Assembly (NCBI GenBank): GCA_963728845.1
Contig: CAVSLS010000017.1
Span: 62,001-126,000 of the forward strand
Source: Bog-473 sp963728845
Lineage (GTDB): Bacteria; Actinomycetota; Acidimicrobiia; Acidimicrobiales; RAAP-2
DNA length: 64,000 nucleotides
Direction of reading: 5' to 3'
The stretch's first letter is position 1, and the number at the start of each line of letters is the position of its first letter. The position numbers and the translations under genes were made by a program. The notes under the pieces are model-generated. The model worked only from the letters and a program-made list of their open reading frames with translations. It was not told the origin of the DNA and ran no database searches. This document shows positions 47,062 to 56,294 of the stretch, one piece after another.

Positions 47062-47083
47062 TGATATCACATTGATATCACAT
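47062..47083. promoter_or_regulatory. Tandem TGATATCACAT operator-like repeat before the SPFH gene
   Basis: Two exact head-to-tail copies of TGATATCACAT (47062-47072 and 47073-47083), each containing the palindrome TGATATCA. The repeat lies 20 bases before the SPFH start, where a repressor could block transcription. The neighbouring ribbon-helix-helix protein (48006) is the natural candidate to bind it. Confidence 0.65.
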
Positions 47084-47102
47084 TTGTGCGAGGGAGCACG
47101 TC

Positions 47103-48009
47103 ATGACCACAGTCGAGCCAACAGGCAGCGCAGAACCCGTCGGACAGCGGGGAGCCCGCGTCGACATCCGCCAATACCGCGCGCTGGCTGTCAACGGCTG
47201 GCTCGCCGTCGTGGTGCTCGCCGGCTGCATCGCCGGGACGGTGGTCGCCGGCCGGGACGGCACCGGATGGCTCTGGATCCCGCTGGTCGCCATTCTGCTC
47301 GTGGCCAGCACGCTCGTGGTGGTGCCCCCGGGGCAGGGCTCAGTCGTCCAATTCTTCGGCCGCTACGTCGGCACGGTCGGCCGTCCGGGGTTCTGGGCGG
47401 TGTTGCCCCTCACGCTCAAGCGACGGGTGAGCGTGCGAGTCCGCAATTTCGAGACCGGCCACCTCAAGGTGAACGATGCGGACGGCAACCCGGTCGAGAT
47501 CGCGGCAATCGTGGTCTGGCAGGTCGCCGACACCGCGAAGGCGACCTACGCCGTCGACAGCTACGAGAACTTCGTCTCGGTGCAGGCGGAGTCGGCGCTG
47601 CGTCACGTGGCGACCAGCCATCCCTATGACGACACCAGCGGACACCGGAACATCCCTGCGCGGCTCCACCGACGTCGTCGCGGCCCAGCTGGCCCGGGAG
47701 GTCGCGGAACGGGTGGCCATCGCGGGGGTCGAGATCGTCGAGGTTCGCATCTCGCACCTGGCCTATTCAGCGGAGATCGCGCAGGCGATGTTGCGTCGGC
47801 AACAGGCCAACGCGGTCGTGGCGGCGCGCTCGCGGATCGTGGAGGGCGCGGTGGGGATGGTGGAGATGGCGCTCAGCCGGTTGAGCGAAGGGGGCGTCGT
47901 CTCACTCGACGAGGAGCGGACCGCGAGCATGGTGAGCAACCTGATGGTCGTGCTCTGTGGTGACCAGCCGCCGTCGCCGGTGGTGAACGCGGGTTCGCTC
48001 TATACGTGA
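47103..48009 (+). CDS. SPFH/band-7 domain membrane protein, one frameshift
   Basis: About 300 residues. Two N-terminal membrane helices (GWLAVVVLAGCIAGTVVAG and GWLWIPLVAILLVASTLVVV) precede the band-7 domain, VPPGQGSVVQFFGRYVGTVG to TYAVDSYENFVSVQAESALRH. The frame changes at about 47650, after TSGHRNIPA, and continues DVVAAQLAREVAERVAIAG, then EIVEVRISHLAYSAEIAQAM and a short C-terminal tail. Members of this branch are membrane scaffolds of unknown substrate. The stop overlaps the start of the ribbon-helix-helix gene (GTGA). Confidence 0.85.
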
Positions 48010-48234
48010 GCGGTCGTCGGCAGGTCCTGCTCCGACTCGATCCGGCGGTCCACGACGCGCTCGGTCCGCTGGGCCGGTGACGACTTCCGCAGCGTCAACG
48101 CCCACATCGAGATGTTGCTGCGCCGGGCTCTGCGCGACGCAGGACGCATGCCCAAGCAGGCCGCCCCGCTGCCCAGGCGGGGACGGCCCAAAGCCCGGGC
48201 GGGGAACCCTCAGAGCCCATTGGAGTCGCCGTGA
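48006..48234 (+). CDS. Small ribbon-helix-helix DNA-binding protein, one frameshift
   Basis: The GTG at 48006 gives SGRRQVLLRLDPAVHDAL, a beta strand and helix of an RHH (Arc/CopG) domain. The frame changes at about 48065-48077, and then RWAGDDFRSVNAHIEMLLRR continues, followed by ALRDAGRMPKQAAPLPRRGRP, a basic tail, to the stop at 48234. Length 229 bases fits one indel. As it stands the first frame stops after LGR. Coupled to the SPFH gene by GTGA overlap; likely autoregulator of the pair through the tandem repeat at 47062. Confidence 0.72.
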
Positions 48235-48286
48235 CACGAGGTGATGCGCCGGACGCGGCCCCAGCGTGGCCGCGTCGGCCGCGGGA

Positions 48287-48324
48287 CACGGGTTAGCCCC
48301 AGGGCGCCGCACGGGTTAGCCCCA
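48287..48324. repeat. Short direct repeat
   Basis: CACGGGTTAGCCCCA occurs at 48287-48301 and at 48310-48324, separated by eight bases. It lies between the RHH gene and the ABC operon. Its role is unknown. Confidence 0.45.
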
Positions 48325-48351
48325 TGGCCCCACGACGACCGCTTTCTGTAG

Positions 48352-48364
48352 TATACCCAGTATA
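48352..48364. promoter_or_regulatory. Palindrome in the ABC exporter promoter region
   Basis: TATACCCAGTATA is an inverted repeat with 5-bp arms about 48 bases before the ABC gene start. The flanking AT-rich stretch (to 48366) could also carry the -10 box. A PadR/GntR-type repressor is a plausible binder, but none is adjacent. Confidence 0.45.
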
Positions 48365-48411
48365 TAGGGATTGCAGATGAGCGGCCGAGACGAGAAAGTG
48401 GAGTTCAGAGC

Positions 48412-49387
<976 letters not shown>

Positions 49388-49391
<4 letters not shown>

Positions 49392-50599
49392 CGACGATCT
49401 CCGACATCGGCGCACCGGCGCCGGGTCCGGCTCCCACGCCGGTCCCGGCGGAAGCGCGGAGCGATCACCGCGGCTCGTGGATCCCGACGTGGGGCATGAT
49501 CACGACGCGCTTCATGGAGCTGCGCAAGCGGCGGGGCCTGATGATCGCCCTGATCGCCGTCAACATCGGCATCCCGGTCGTCTTCCTCGCCGTGCGCCTC
49601 ATCTCCCACGCCGTGGACCCCAAGTCCTACGGGCCGGCCGGCGGCTACAGCATCTTCCAGATCCTGGTGCTCGGCTTCATGTACGTCTTCGGGTTCATCG
49701 TGGCGGCCGTCGTCGGCTGCACGGCGGGATCGGTCGACCTCACCGAGGGGATGTTCCGCCACCTGGTCATCACCGGCCGCTCCCGCCTGGCCCTGTATCT
49801 GGCCCGGATCCCCGCCGGGCTGGCCATCGTCATCGCCATGGTGGCGGTCGGCTACACGATCGTCTGCGCCGTGTGCGTCTTCGCCGCCCCGACGCAGCTC
49901 AACTACGACGGGGTCAACGTGCCGCAGGGGCTCTCGCGGCCCGCCCTCGACAGCTGGGCCGCCGCCCACGCCGACGAGGTCATCTGCAACTTCAACTACA
50001 ACGGGCCGAACCCCCCGCCGAACGTGCCCGTGCGGCAACGGTCAGACCAGCGGTCCCCCGCCCGGTGCCAGCGATCAAGACGCCGAAGGGCACGGTCACC
50101 GTCCCCGCCACGTCCACGCCGGCGCAGATCCGGGCGTTCGCCGTCACCATGGCCAATCAGGACTACGCGGACTACAGCGCCAACTTCCTGGTCCCGTCGA
50201 CCTCGCTGATGGTCGACGTCGGCCTGTGGATCGCGCTGGAGGCGACCATCGGGTTCATCGTCGGCCTCGGGCTGGCCTCGCTGATCGGACAGCGGACGGT
50301 CCCGGTGATCCTCCTCGTCGTGCTGGAGCTGATCCTGACGCCGATCTTCAGCCGCAACGTCATCTCGCACCTGCTCAACGTCGAGCGGGGCATCGTGGGC
50401 GTGGCCATGGTCCATATCGAGCCGGGAGGGCTCCCGACGCCGTTCAGCGGTGGCGGCCCCGGGGGCGGAGGTGGCGGCGGGCTGGGCCGATCTGGCGCTG
50501 ATACCGGAGTCCACCTTGACGTCGTCACTGGTGATCGTGGGCTGGATCGTGTTCTGGACCGCCATCGGGGCGTGGAGGATGATGACCCGGGACGCATGA
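49388..50599 (+). CDS. ABC-2 type permease, two frameshifts
   Basis: About 403 residues. MITTRFMELRKRRGLMIALI opens the first helix (IALIAVNIGIPVVFLAVRLI), followed by YSIFQILVLGFMYVFGFIVAAVVG, LAIVIAMVAVGYTIVCAVC. The frame changes near 50050 (before PAIKTPKGTVTVPATSTPAQ) and again near 50480, giving WADLALIPESTLTSSLVIVG and a last helix to WRMMTRDA. A Gly-rich loop (PGGGGGGG) precedes the last part. It pairs with the ATP-binding protein for export; the substrate is unknown. Confidence 0.83.
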
Positions 50600-50619
50600 G
50601 CACCACAGGAGCGACGACC

Positions 50620-51492
50620 TCAGGCCAGAGCGAATCCGGCCGAGGCGAGCAGCCGCTCGCTCTCGTCCCACAGCCGTGCCGCCGCCTCGTCGTTGCGGGC
50701 CTGGCGGCTCATATGGCCCGGCTTGGAGCGGACCCAGTACATGCCGGTCTTGGTCGCGACCTCCGCACTGGTGGCCAGGTACACCGAGGTCCGCGCGGCT
50801 CGCTGTGGGCTGATCTGGAAGGGCCGGATCACCCGCATGCCGAAACCCGTGACCCCGGTCAGGTCCCCGTCCATACCGAACCTGCTGCGGACCCAGCCGG
50901 GGTGCATGGCGTTGGCGGTGACCCCGGTGCCGTTGAGCCGCTTGGCCAGCTCGCGGGTGAAGAGGACGTTGGCCAGCTTGGAGCGGCAGTAGGCCTCCAT
51001 CGCCTGGTAGCCCTTCTCGCTCTGGAGGTCCTCGAAGCGCATGCCGTGCCATGCCGCATGGTGCCCGACGGACGTGACGTTGACGACCCGAGAGGGGGCA
51101 CCCGCACGCAGGCGGTCGAGCAGGAGGTTGGTCAGGTAGAAGGGCCCGAGGTGGTTGACACCGAACGTGTACTCGATGCCCTGGGCCGTCACGGTGCGCT
51201 GCGACCACGTCCCGCCGGCGTTGTTGACGAGGACGTCGAGCCGGTCCCAGCGCGAGAGCACCTCCTCGGCCGCCTTGCGCACCGAGGCCAGGTCGGCGAG
51301 ATCGAGCGACACCACGTGCACGTCGTCGTTCCAGGTGCGCTTGGTCACCTCCGTGGCCGCGGCCTCGGCCTTGTCCCGGTTGCGACAGGCCAGGATGGTG
51401 GTCGCCTCGAGCGCCGCCACGCCGACCGCCGTCTCGAGCCCGATGCCGACGTTGGAGCCGGTGACGACGACGACCTTGCCTTGCATGCTCAT
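50620..51492 (-). CDS. Short-chain dehydrogenase (retinol dehydrogenase-like)
   Basis: 290 residues. The NADP-binding motif is VVVVTGSNVGIGLETAVGVAA with TILACRNRDKAEAAA, and the active site is VNVTSVGHHAAWHGM with AYCRSKLANVLFTRELAKRL (Ser, Tyr, Lys). The NNAGGTWSQ segment is also typical. Such SDRs act on many ketones and aldehydes. It converges on the ABC permease with 20 bases between. Confidence 0.86.
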   Translation of the reverse strand: MSMQGKVVVVTGSNVGIGLETAVGVAALEATTILACRNRDKAEAAATEVTKRTWNDDVHVVSLDLADLASVRKAAEEVLSRWDRLDVLVNNAGGTWSQRTVTAQGIEYTFGVNHLGPFYLTNLLLDRLRAGAPSRVVNVTSVGHHAAWHGMRFEDLQSEKGYQAMEAYCRSKLANVLFTRELAKRLNGTGVTANAMHPGWVRSRFGMDGDLTGVTGFGMRVIRPFQISPQRAARTSVYLATSAEVATKTGMYWVRSKPGHMSRQARNDEAAARLWDESERLLASAGFALA

Positions 51493-51551
51493 GGGAAATC
51501 CATCCTCGGTCGTCGAGACGTCAGCCGTGGGTCAGTCTACGGAGGCCGGCC

Positions 51552-52126
51552 CTACTCGGCAGCGTCCTCCCCGTGGACCCGCTCCCATTCCTCGGGCGGC
51601 CCGAGCGCCGACGCCTCGGGACCGAAGCGCTCGACGTAGCCCCGATGGACGACGCGCCAGCGATCCGGAGGGTTCCAGGGCAGGTCGGTGCCGGCACACT
51701 CGTGCGCCAACTGCTCCAGGCACACGTGCCACCCGGCCCCGTCGCGCGCCGCCTTCCCATGCTCGGGGAACGTGACGGTCAAGTACAGGACGCAACCGGC
51801 GCCGTCGGCCTCCAGCTCGAAGCGCAGGATGTCGTCGGCCCAACGCAACTCCATGAGCGACGGGGGCACGAAGGCCAGCATCTCGCCGTCGAAGGGCTCG
51901 CCTTCGGATCCCGGAAGGAGAAATGCAGCGGGGCTCCCGCCACGCGCTCACCCTCGATGGTGGTCGGGAACCACGCCGCGAGATGGGCGTCGTCGGTCAG
52001 CGCCCGCCACACCGTGCGGGGGGGCTGCGCCAGGCGGCGGCGGTAGCGCAGGACGGTTGCGTCGGCCGTGCGTTCGAGCGTGCCGTACTCGCCGGAGCCC
52101 GCGGCGGCGTCCTCGGGCCGGCTCAC
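51552..52126 (-). CDS. SRPBCC/AHSA1 domain protein (module 3), one frameshift
   Basis: About 190 residues from a GTG at 52126. YGTLERTADATVLRYRRRLA then PRTVWRALTDDAHLAAWFPT and HFSFRDP are in one frame; near 51895 the frame changes to MLAFVPPSLMELRWADDILR then FELEADGAGCVLYLTVTFPE, RDGAGWHVCLEQLAHECAGT, which forms the end of the AHSA1 domain. The start overlaps the ArsR stop (GTGA), so it is the third ArsR-SRPBCC pair in the window. Confidence 0.82.
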
Positions 52127-52452
52127 GCCCAGGGCTCCCCGTCGCTGCTCCCCATGATCTCGAGGTGGCGCTCGAGTGCGCTCAGATGCGCGGCCCACCG
52201 CCGCCGGTAGGGCGCGAGCCACTCGTCGACCTCACGGAGGGGCTCGGGCCGCACGCCGTAGATCCGGCGCTGCGCGTCGGTGCGGGACTCGACCAGACCC
52301 GCCGAGCGCAGGACCTTGAGGTGCTTGGAGACGGCCGGCTGGCTGAGGCCGAGGATCCCGACCAACTCGCCGACCGGCCGCTCCTCCTCCGCCAGCAGGT
52401 CGAGGATGCGGCGACGGCTGTCGTCTGCCAGGACCTCGAACGTGGTGGCCAC
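52123..52452 (-). CDS. ArsR family transcriptional repressor (module 3)
   Basis: 109 residues from a GTG at 52452: VATTFEVLADDSRRRILDLL then AEEERPVGELVGILGLSQPA, VSKHLKVLRSAGLVESRTDA and a wing AQRRIYGVRPEPLREVDEWL. No metal-sensing Cys. It overlaps the SRPBCC gene by four bases. A strong inverted repeat covers its promoter. Confidence 0.88.
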   Translation of the reverse strand: MATTFEVLADDSRRRILDLLAEEERPVGELVGILGLSQPAVSKHLKVLRSAGLVESRTDAQRRIYGVRPEPLREVDEWLAPYRRRWAAHLSALERHLEIMGSSDGEPWA

Positions 52453-52453
52453 A

Positions 52454-52484
52454 CAGTAAATATTCCCCTTACGGAATATAACTG
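52454..52484. promoter_or_regulatory. Operator-like inverted repeat before ArsR (module 3)
   Basis: ATATTCC (52460-52466) and GGAATAT (52473-52479) are perfect inverted repeats, and the outer CAGT and ACTG extend the symmetry. It starts two bases upstream of the ArsR start codon, a position that suits autorepression. Confidence 0.6.
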
Positions 52485-52495
52485 TCAAGGGATAT

Positions 52496-52756
52496 TCAGG
52501 CGCTGGTGGACTTGGCGGCCATCCGGCGCAGCGGTGGGAGGGTCGGCGGGGGCTGGCGGCGCGGCGGCAGGGTGGCCAGCAGCGACGCCGTCGCCTCCGT
52601 GACCTGCGTCACGGCGCGCTCGAACGCCTGCTCGGTCTGCGGTGTCGTCGACTGCACGCCGCTGACCTTGCGCACGTACTGGCGCGCCGCCGCCTCGATC
52701 TCCTCTGGCGTCGCCGCCGGCTCGAGGCCGCGCAGCGTGGTGATGTTCCGGCACAT
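52496..52756 (-). CDS. DUF2277 family protein
   Basis: 86 residues. MCRNITTLRGLEPAATPEEI then EAAARQYVRKVSGVQSTTPQ is the family pattern (MCRNI..L....P.AT..EI..AA.Q.VRK.SG), followed by FERAVTQVTEATASLLATLP and a Pro/Arg tail. The function is unknown. The start is fixed by the family's Met-Cys-Arg opening. Confidence 0.88.
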   Translation of the reverse strand: MCRNITTLRGLEPAATPEEIEAAARQYVRKVSGVQSTTPQTEQAFERAVTQVTEATASLLATLPPRRQPPPTLPPLRRMAAKSTSA

Positions 52757-52765
52757 GCCGCCACC

Positions 52766-54468
52766 CTAGGCCGCGCCTGCGGTATCCCTCTCGGTGCTGC
52801 AGTCGCCGGGCGTCACCGTGACGGTGACCCGGTGGCCCGATTTGCCGTTGTCCACCTCCAGCAGGTCGCTGCCCTCAGCAGATGCCACCCGCGCACCCGA
52901 GACGCGTGCGCAATAGCCGTGCGGGTAGCGGAGCTCGGTCGGCACGAAGACCACGGTGGGCGCATGGACGCGGTGGTTGGGCACGTAGGCGAGGTGGAAC
53001 ACATCCGACGCCGGGGAGTACCCGAAGGAGAGGGGAACGCCGGCGACCGCCTCGGGGTAGGCGCGGCTCAGGACGCGGGCCGTGGAGCGCAGCCGGCCGT
53101 CGGCCATCACCAGCGACTCGGCCTTGCTCCCGGTGGGATCGCCGTAGTACTTCCATGCCCAGTACACCCATCCGACCTGCTGCGCGTCCATCAGATCGGT
53201 GATGGACGCCAGGAGTGCCGCGCTCTTGGTGGCGCCGAATTCGGTGACGAGCCACGCGGGTCCTCCGGGTTGGGGCGCCGAGGCCATCTCCGAACGGTCC
53301 TCGGTCCGCACCCGGAGCGAGTGTGCGTCCTGTGCCGCGCACAGCGCCAGATCGGTCGGATCGCCCGTGACCGGGCTGCGGGCACCGCAGTAGATGTGGA
53401 CGTTGAAGACGAGGTTGCGCAGGTTCATCGGCCCGAGATACGTCGGGTAGCCGCGGCTCGCGTAGTTGTCCGGCTCGTCGAGGACGAGATGGGTGGGATC
53501 GTTGGCCAGGATGGTGGGGATGACCCCGTTGGCGGGGTCGGCGGTCGGGCACCTGAGCGGCGGCGCCTCGTGCAGCGGGACGCCGATATGGCGCCTCCCG
53601 GTGTAGAAGCACTCGAGCTGGGCGTCGAAATGTGCGTCACCGAAGAGGACCAGCGACCGGGAGAAGGGCTCGTTGAAAGGGTCGTAACCGAGGACCCACG
53701 GGTTCCCCCGGAACGCTCGCGCCAGGTCAGCCCACACCCGGTCGTACTCGCCCTGGAGATCGCCCCGGACGTCGTTCCTCCAGAAGTGGGTGAAGGCGGC
53801 GCCGGCGGCGGCGGTGCCGTACTCGAGCGACCAGCGGCCCGGCCTGTCGACGTTGAGGCGGCCGTTGGTGCACACGGCCCAGTCGGGGGCGCCTTCACCG
53901 TCGAACATCTCGTTGTACACGTCCTGGTGCATGTCGAGGATCGTGTAGATGTGGAAGCGGCCGAGGAGGGCCACGGTCTCCCGCACCCGGTTGACGTAGC
54001 GGTCGAACACGGCCTGGTTGAACTGGTGCGGATCCGCCGGCGGCCCGGGGTCGCAGATGGCGGGGTCGTTGGCCGGAGCCGTCCCGGGCTCCAGCCCGCT
54101 CCAGGTGACCCCGAGACGCACCACGTTGAAGCCGAGCCGGGCCATCAGTGAGGCGTCCGCGCCGGAGAAGTTCCACGGCTTCCCCGGGTCGGCGTAGAGC
54201 ACGTAGGGCGGATGCTTGTACACGGCGTTGACGCCGTGGAAGAAGACGATGCGTCCCTGGCGATCGTAGAGATACGGGCCACCAGGCGCCGTGATGGGGC
54301 CCGACACGGCCGCCGTGCCGCTGACGTTTGCGCCGCCGAACGTCGGCGACTGCAGCGTCGGCAGGGCCGAGTTCGTCGACGCCGATCGCCTCCTGATGTG
54401 GTGCCGATCGCCAGGGTGGCGGCGACCAGCAGCAGGGCCGGTACGACCCGGGGCAGTCGACGTCGCAC
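52766..54468 (-). CDS. Secreted glycoside hydrolase family 5 protein (endoglycoceramidase-like), one frameshift
   Basis: A signal peptide (RRRLPRVVPALLLVAATLAI, start near 54468) is in one frame; the mature enzyme follows in another from about 54395. Catalytic barrel: YDRQGRIVFFHGVNAVYKHP, NVVRLGVTWSGLEPG, YTILDMHQDVYNEMFDGEGAP, the acid/base in VLGYDPFNEPFSRS, and the nucleophile in AWLVTEFGATKS. A C-terminal beta domain follows (VAGVPLSFGYSPASDVFHLA). The pattern is of the EGC branch, which cleaves oligosaccharides from glycosphingolipids or steryl glycosides. About 565 residues. Confidence 0.87.
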
Positions 54469-54516
54469 GGCCGACAGTCTGGTCCGGGCCTCGGGCCGGC
54501 TGTCCGCGCCCGCCGG

Positions 54517-54858
54517 CTATCGCTGGCGCGCGACTCCGGGCAGGTTGGGTCGCAGGGGGTAGTCGGCGATGATGGCCCGGCAGGCACCGAGCGGGCGGAC
54601 CGAATGCGGGGTGTCGGGCGGCACCACCGCCACGCAGCCTGCACGGAGCACCTGTTCCTCGCCGGCGATGGTCAGGGCCACCTCCCCGTCGACGATGTGC
54701 CACACCTCCTCCTGCTCGTGCTGGTGCTCGTGCAGCGGCGCCGCGCCGGCCGTGATGTCGTAGTGGGCGAACGTCATGTTGGCGGAATGGAGGAACCGGC
54801 CACTCCACCCGGGGAGGGGCTCTCCCGCCAGCATGTCGGAGGGCCGCAGGAACGGCAT
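54517..54858 (-). CDS. Cupin domain protein
   Basis: 113 residues from the ATG at 54858. The cupin motif AAPLHEHQHEQEEVWHIVDG carries the His-x-His-...-Glu set, and VVPPDTPHSVRPLGACRAII the second motif with a final His. It binds a metal and could be an enzyme or sensor; the substrate is unknown. It follows the DUF4097 gene on the same strand by 25 bases. Confidence 0.85.
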   Translation of the reverse strand: MPFLRPSDMLAGEPLPGWSGRFLHSANMTFAHYDITAGAAPLHEHQHEQEEVWHIVDGEVALTIAGEEQVLRAGCVAVVPPDTPHSVRPLGACRAIIADYPLRPNLPGVARQR

Positions 54859-54883
54859 GTCAGTCGTCCAGGCCGGCGGACAC

Positions 54884-55756
54884 TCAGGCCACCTGGTCGA
54901 GCGCCCGGGCGATGTCGACGTTGCCCGACACGCTGCGGACGCTGAGGTCCACGCGGTTCTCGCGCCGCGCCGCTCTCGGGGCGTCGTCGAGCGGGATCTC
55001 CGAGTTGACCGCGCCGGACATCGTCTCCACGTCCACGTGGAGGTCGACACCCTCGGCCACCCCCACCGACACGTCCCCCGACACCGAGCGGACGTGCAGG
55101 GTGCCTCGGTCCACGGACAGGACGCGGACGTCGCCCGACACGTTCATGATCCGGGCCCCGTGCGACAGCTCGCCCAGGCGGACGCTCCCCGAGGTCCCCT
55201 TCACCTCGACCCGGTCGCCCGCCGCACCGACCTCGAGGTCGCCCGACGCCGTGGCGAACACGGCAGTCCCGGCCACGCTCGAGCAGCGCAGGTCCCCCGA
55301 CGCGGTGTGCGCCCGCAGGTCGCCGCCCACCGCGCCCAGCGTGACGTCGCCGCTGGCCGACTTGGCCGTCACGGCGGCGGCCACGTCGTCGGTGGAGATG
55401 TCGCCGCTCGACGTGCTGACGTCGGCGTTGCCGACGGGTCCCATGATCTCGACGTCGGCGGAGCCGGCCACCACCTTGACATCGCTCCCCTCGGGCACCT
55501 CGACCCGCACGGTGACGGCGTTGCGCCGCACGAAACGCATCCCGTTGCGCCGCGAGACCTTGACGGCCACGATGTGTCCATCCCTGATCGGCCGACACTC
55601 GACCGCGGCGCGCTCGATGAGCTCCTCCGCGCCCGGCGTGGCGGGCTCGAGCGACACGATCGTCGAGCGGGTCTGGCGCGCCGTGATCGCGATCAGGCCC
55701 ACCTCGTTCTCCACATAGAGGCGGACGGCCCCTGGTGTCTCGAACGTCTTCTCCAT
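54884..55756 (-). CDS. DUF4097-type beta-helix repeat protein
   Basis: 290 residues, almost all in short repeats built around SGD (for example VSTSSGDISTD, KSASGDVTLGAVGG, HTASGDLRC, ATASGDLEVGAAGD, RVSGDVRVL), about 20 residues apart, giving a right-handed beta-solenoid. The N-terminal 60 residues (FETPGAVRLYVENEVGLIAI) are the usual cap. No signal peptide is seen. Proteins of this family are often encoded next to RHH or PspC-type regulators, as here (15 bases after 55771). Confidence 0.88.
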   Translation of the reverse strand: MEKTFETPGAVRLYVENEVGLIAITARQTRSTIVSLEPATPGAEELIERAAVECRPIRDGHIVAVKVSRRNGMRFVRRNAVTVRVEVPEGSDVKVVAGSADVEIMGPVGNADVSTSSGDISTDDVAAAVTAKSASGDVTLGAVGGDLRAHTASGDLRCSSVAGTAVFATASGDLEVGAAGDRVEVKGTSGSVRLGELSHGARIMNVSGDVRVLSVDRGTLHVRSVSGDVSVGVAEGVDLHVDVETMSGAVNSEIPLDDAPRAARRENRVDLSVRSVSGNVDIARALDQVA

Positions 55757-55770
55757 GTCAATTGCTCCCT

Positions 55771-56226
55771 TCAGGTCGTGCCGTACCCGTGCAGGCGGTT
55801 GCCGCCGCGCCGGGTTCGGCTCCGGTTGGTCGATGTGCCCCGTTCGAGCGTGCGCACGATGTAGGAGTTCACCGAGATGCCCTCACCGGCCGCGCTCTCC
55901 TCGACCCTGGCCTTGAGGCCCTCGGTCAGTCGCAGGGTGATGCGGGCGGACAGGTCGCCCTCGCTGTCGACGGCGGGGACCTCCTCGTCCTCGACGTAGG
56001 AGAGGTGCACGTCGTCACCGGCCACCCGGATCTCCACCCGCCCCTCCGGCAGCTCGGCCGACACCTCCGCCGCGACCTCCGACAGCAGGTCGAGTATGCG
56101 CGCCGGCATGGAACGGCCGAGCAGGGTCGCGACGCGCTCTGCCACCTCGGCCACCGCCTCGTCGCCGAGCTCACCCACGCTGATCGCGTCCGAGCGCAGC
56201 CCGTCGACCACCAATGACATCTTCAT
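55771..56226 (-). CDS. Regulator with C-terminal ribbon-helix-helix domain (HicB/CopG-like)
   Basis: 151 residues. The N-terminal 90 residues are an unknown domain (LVVDGLRSDAISVGELGDEA, VRIAGDDVHLSYV-like); the C-terminus is an RHH unit, ARITLRLTEGLKARVEESAA then GEGISVNSYIVRTLERG. Its start codon lies inside a perfect 45-nt palindrome, consistent with autorepression. It is the first gene of an operon with DUF4097 and the cupin. Confidence 0.8.
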   Translation of the reverse strand: MKMSLVVDGLRSDAISVGELGDEAVAEVAERVATLLGRSMPARILDLLSEVAAEVSAELPEGRVEIRVAGDDVHLSYVEDEEVPAVDSEGDLSARITLRLTEGLKARVEESAAGEGISVNSYIVRTLERGTSTNRSRTRRGGNRLHGYGTT

Positions 56227-56257
56227 GATGTCATAATGACATCATGAAGATGTCATT
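56213..56257. promoter_or_regulatory. Perfect 45-nt palindrome over the RHH regulator start
   Basis: A 22-base arm (56213-56234), one central base and its exact reverse complement (56236-56257). Each arm itself contains ATGACAT and TGATGTCAT, so four half-sites are arranged symmetrically. It covers the ATG (56224-56226) and upstream bases of the RHH gene, fitting an autoregulatory operator with several RHH dimers. Confidence 0.75.
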
Positions 56258-56294
56258 GTCAAGGCCCAGCAGGGGCATAGCCTGAAACCCCTGG

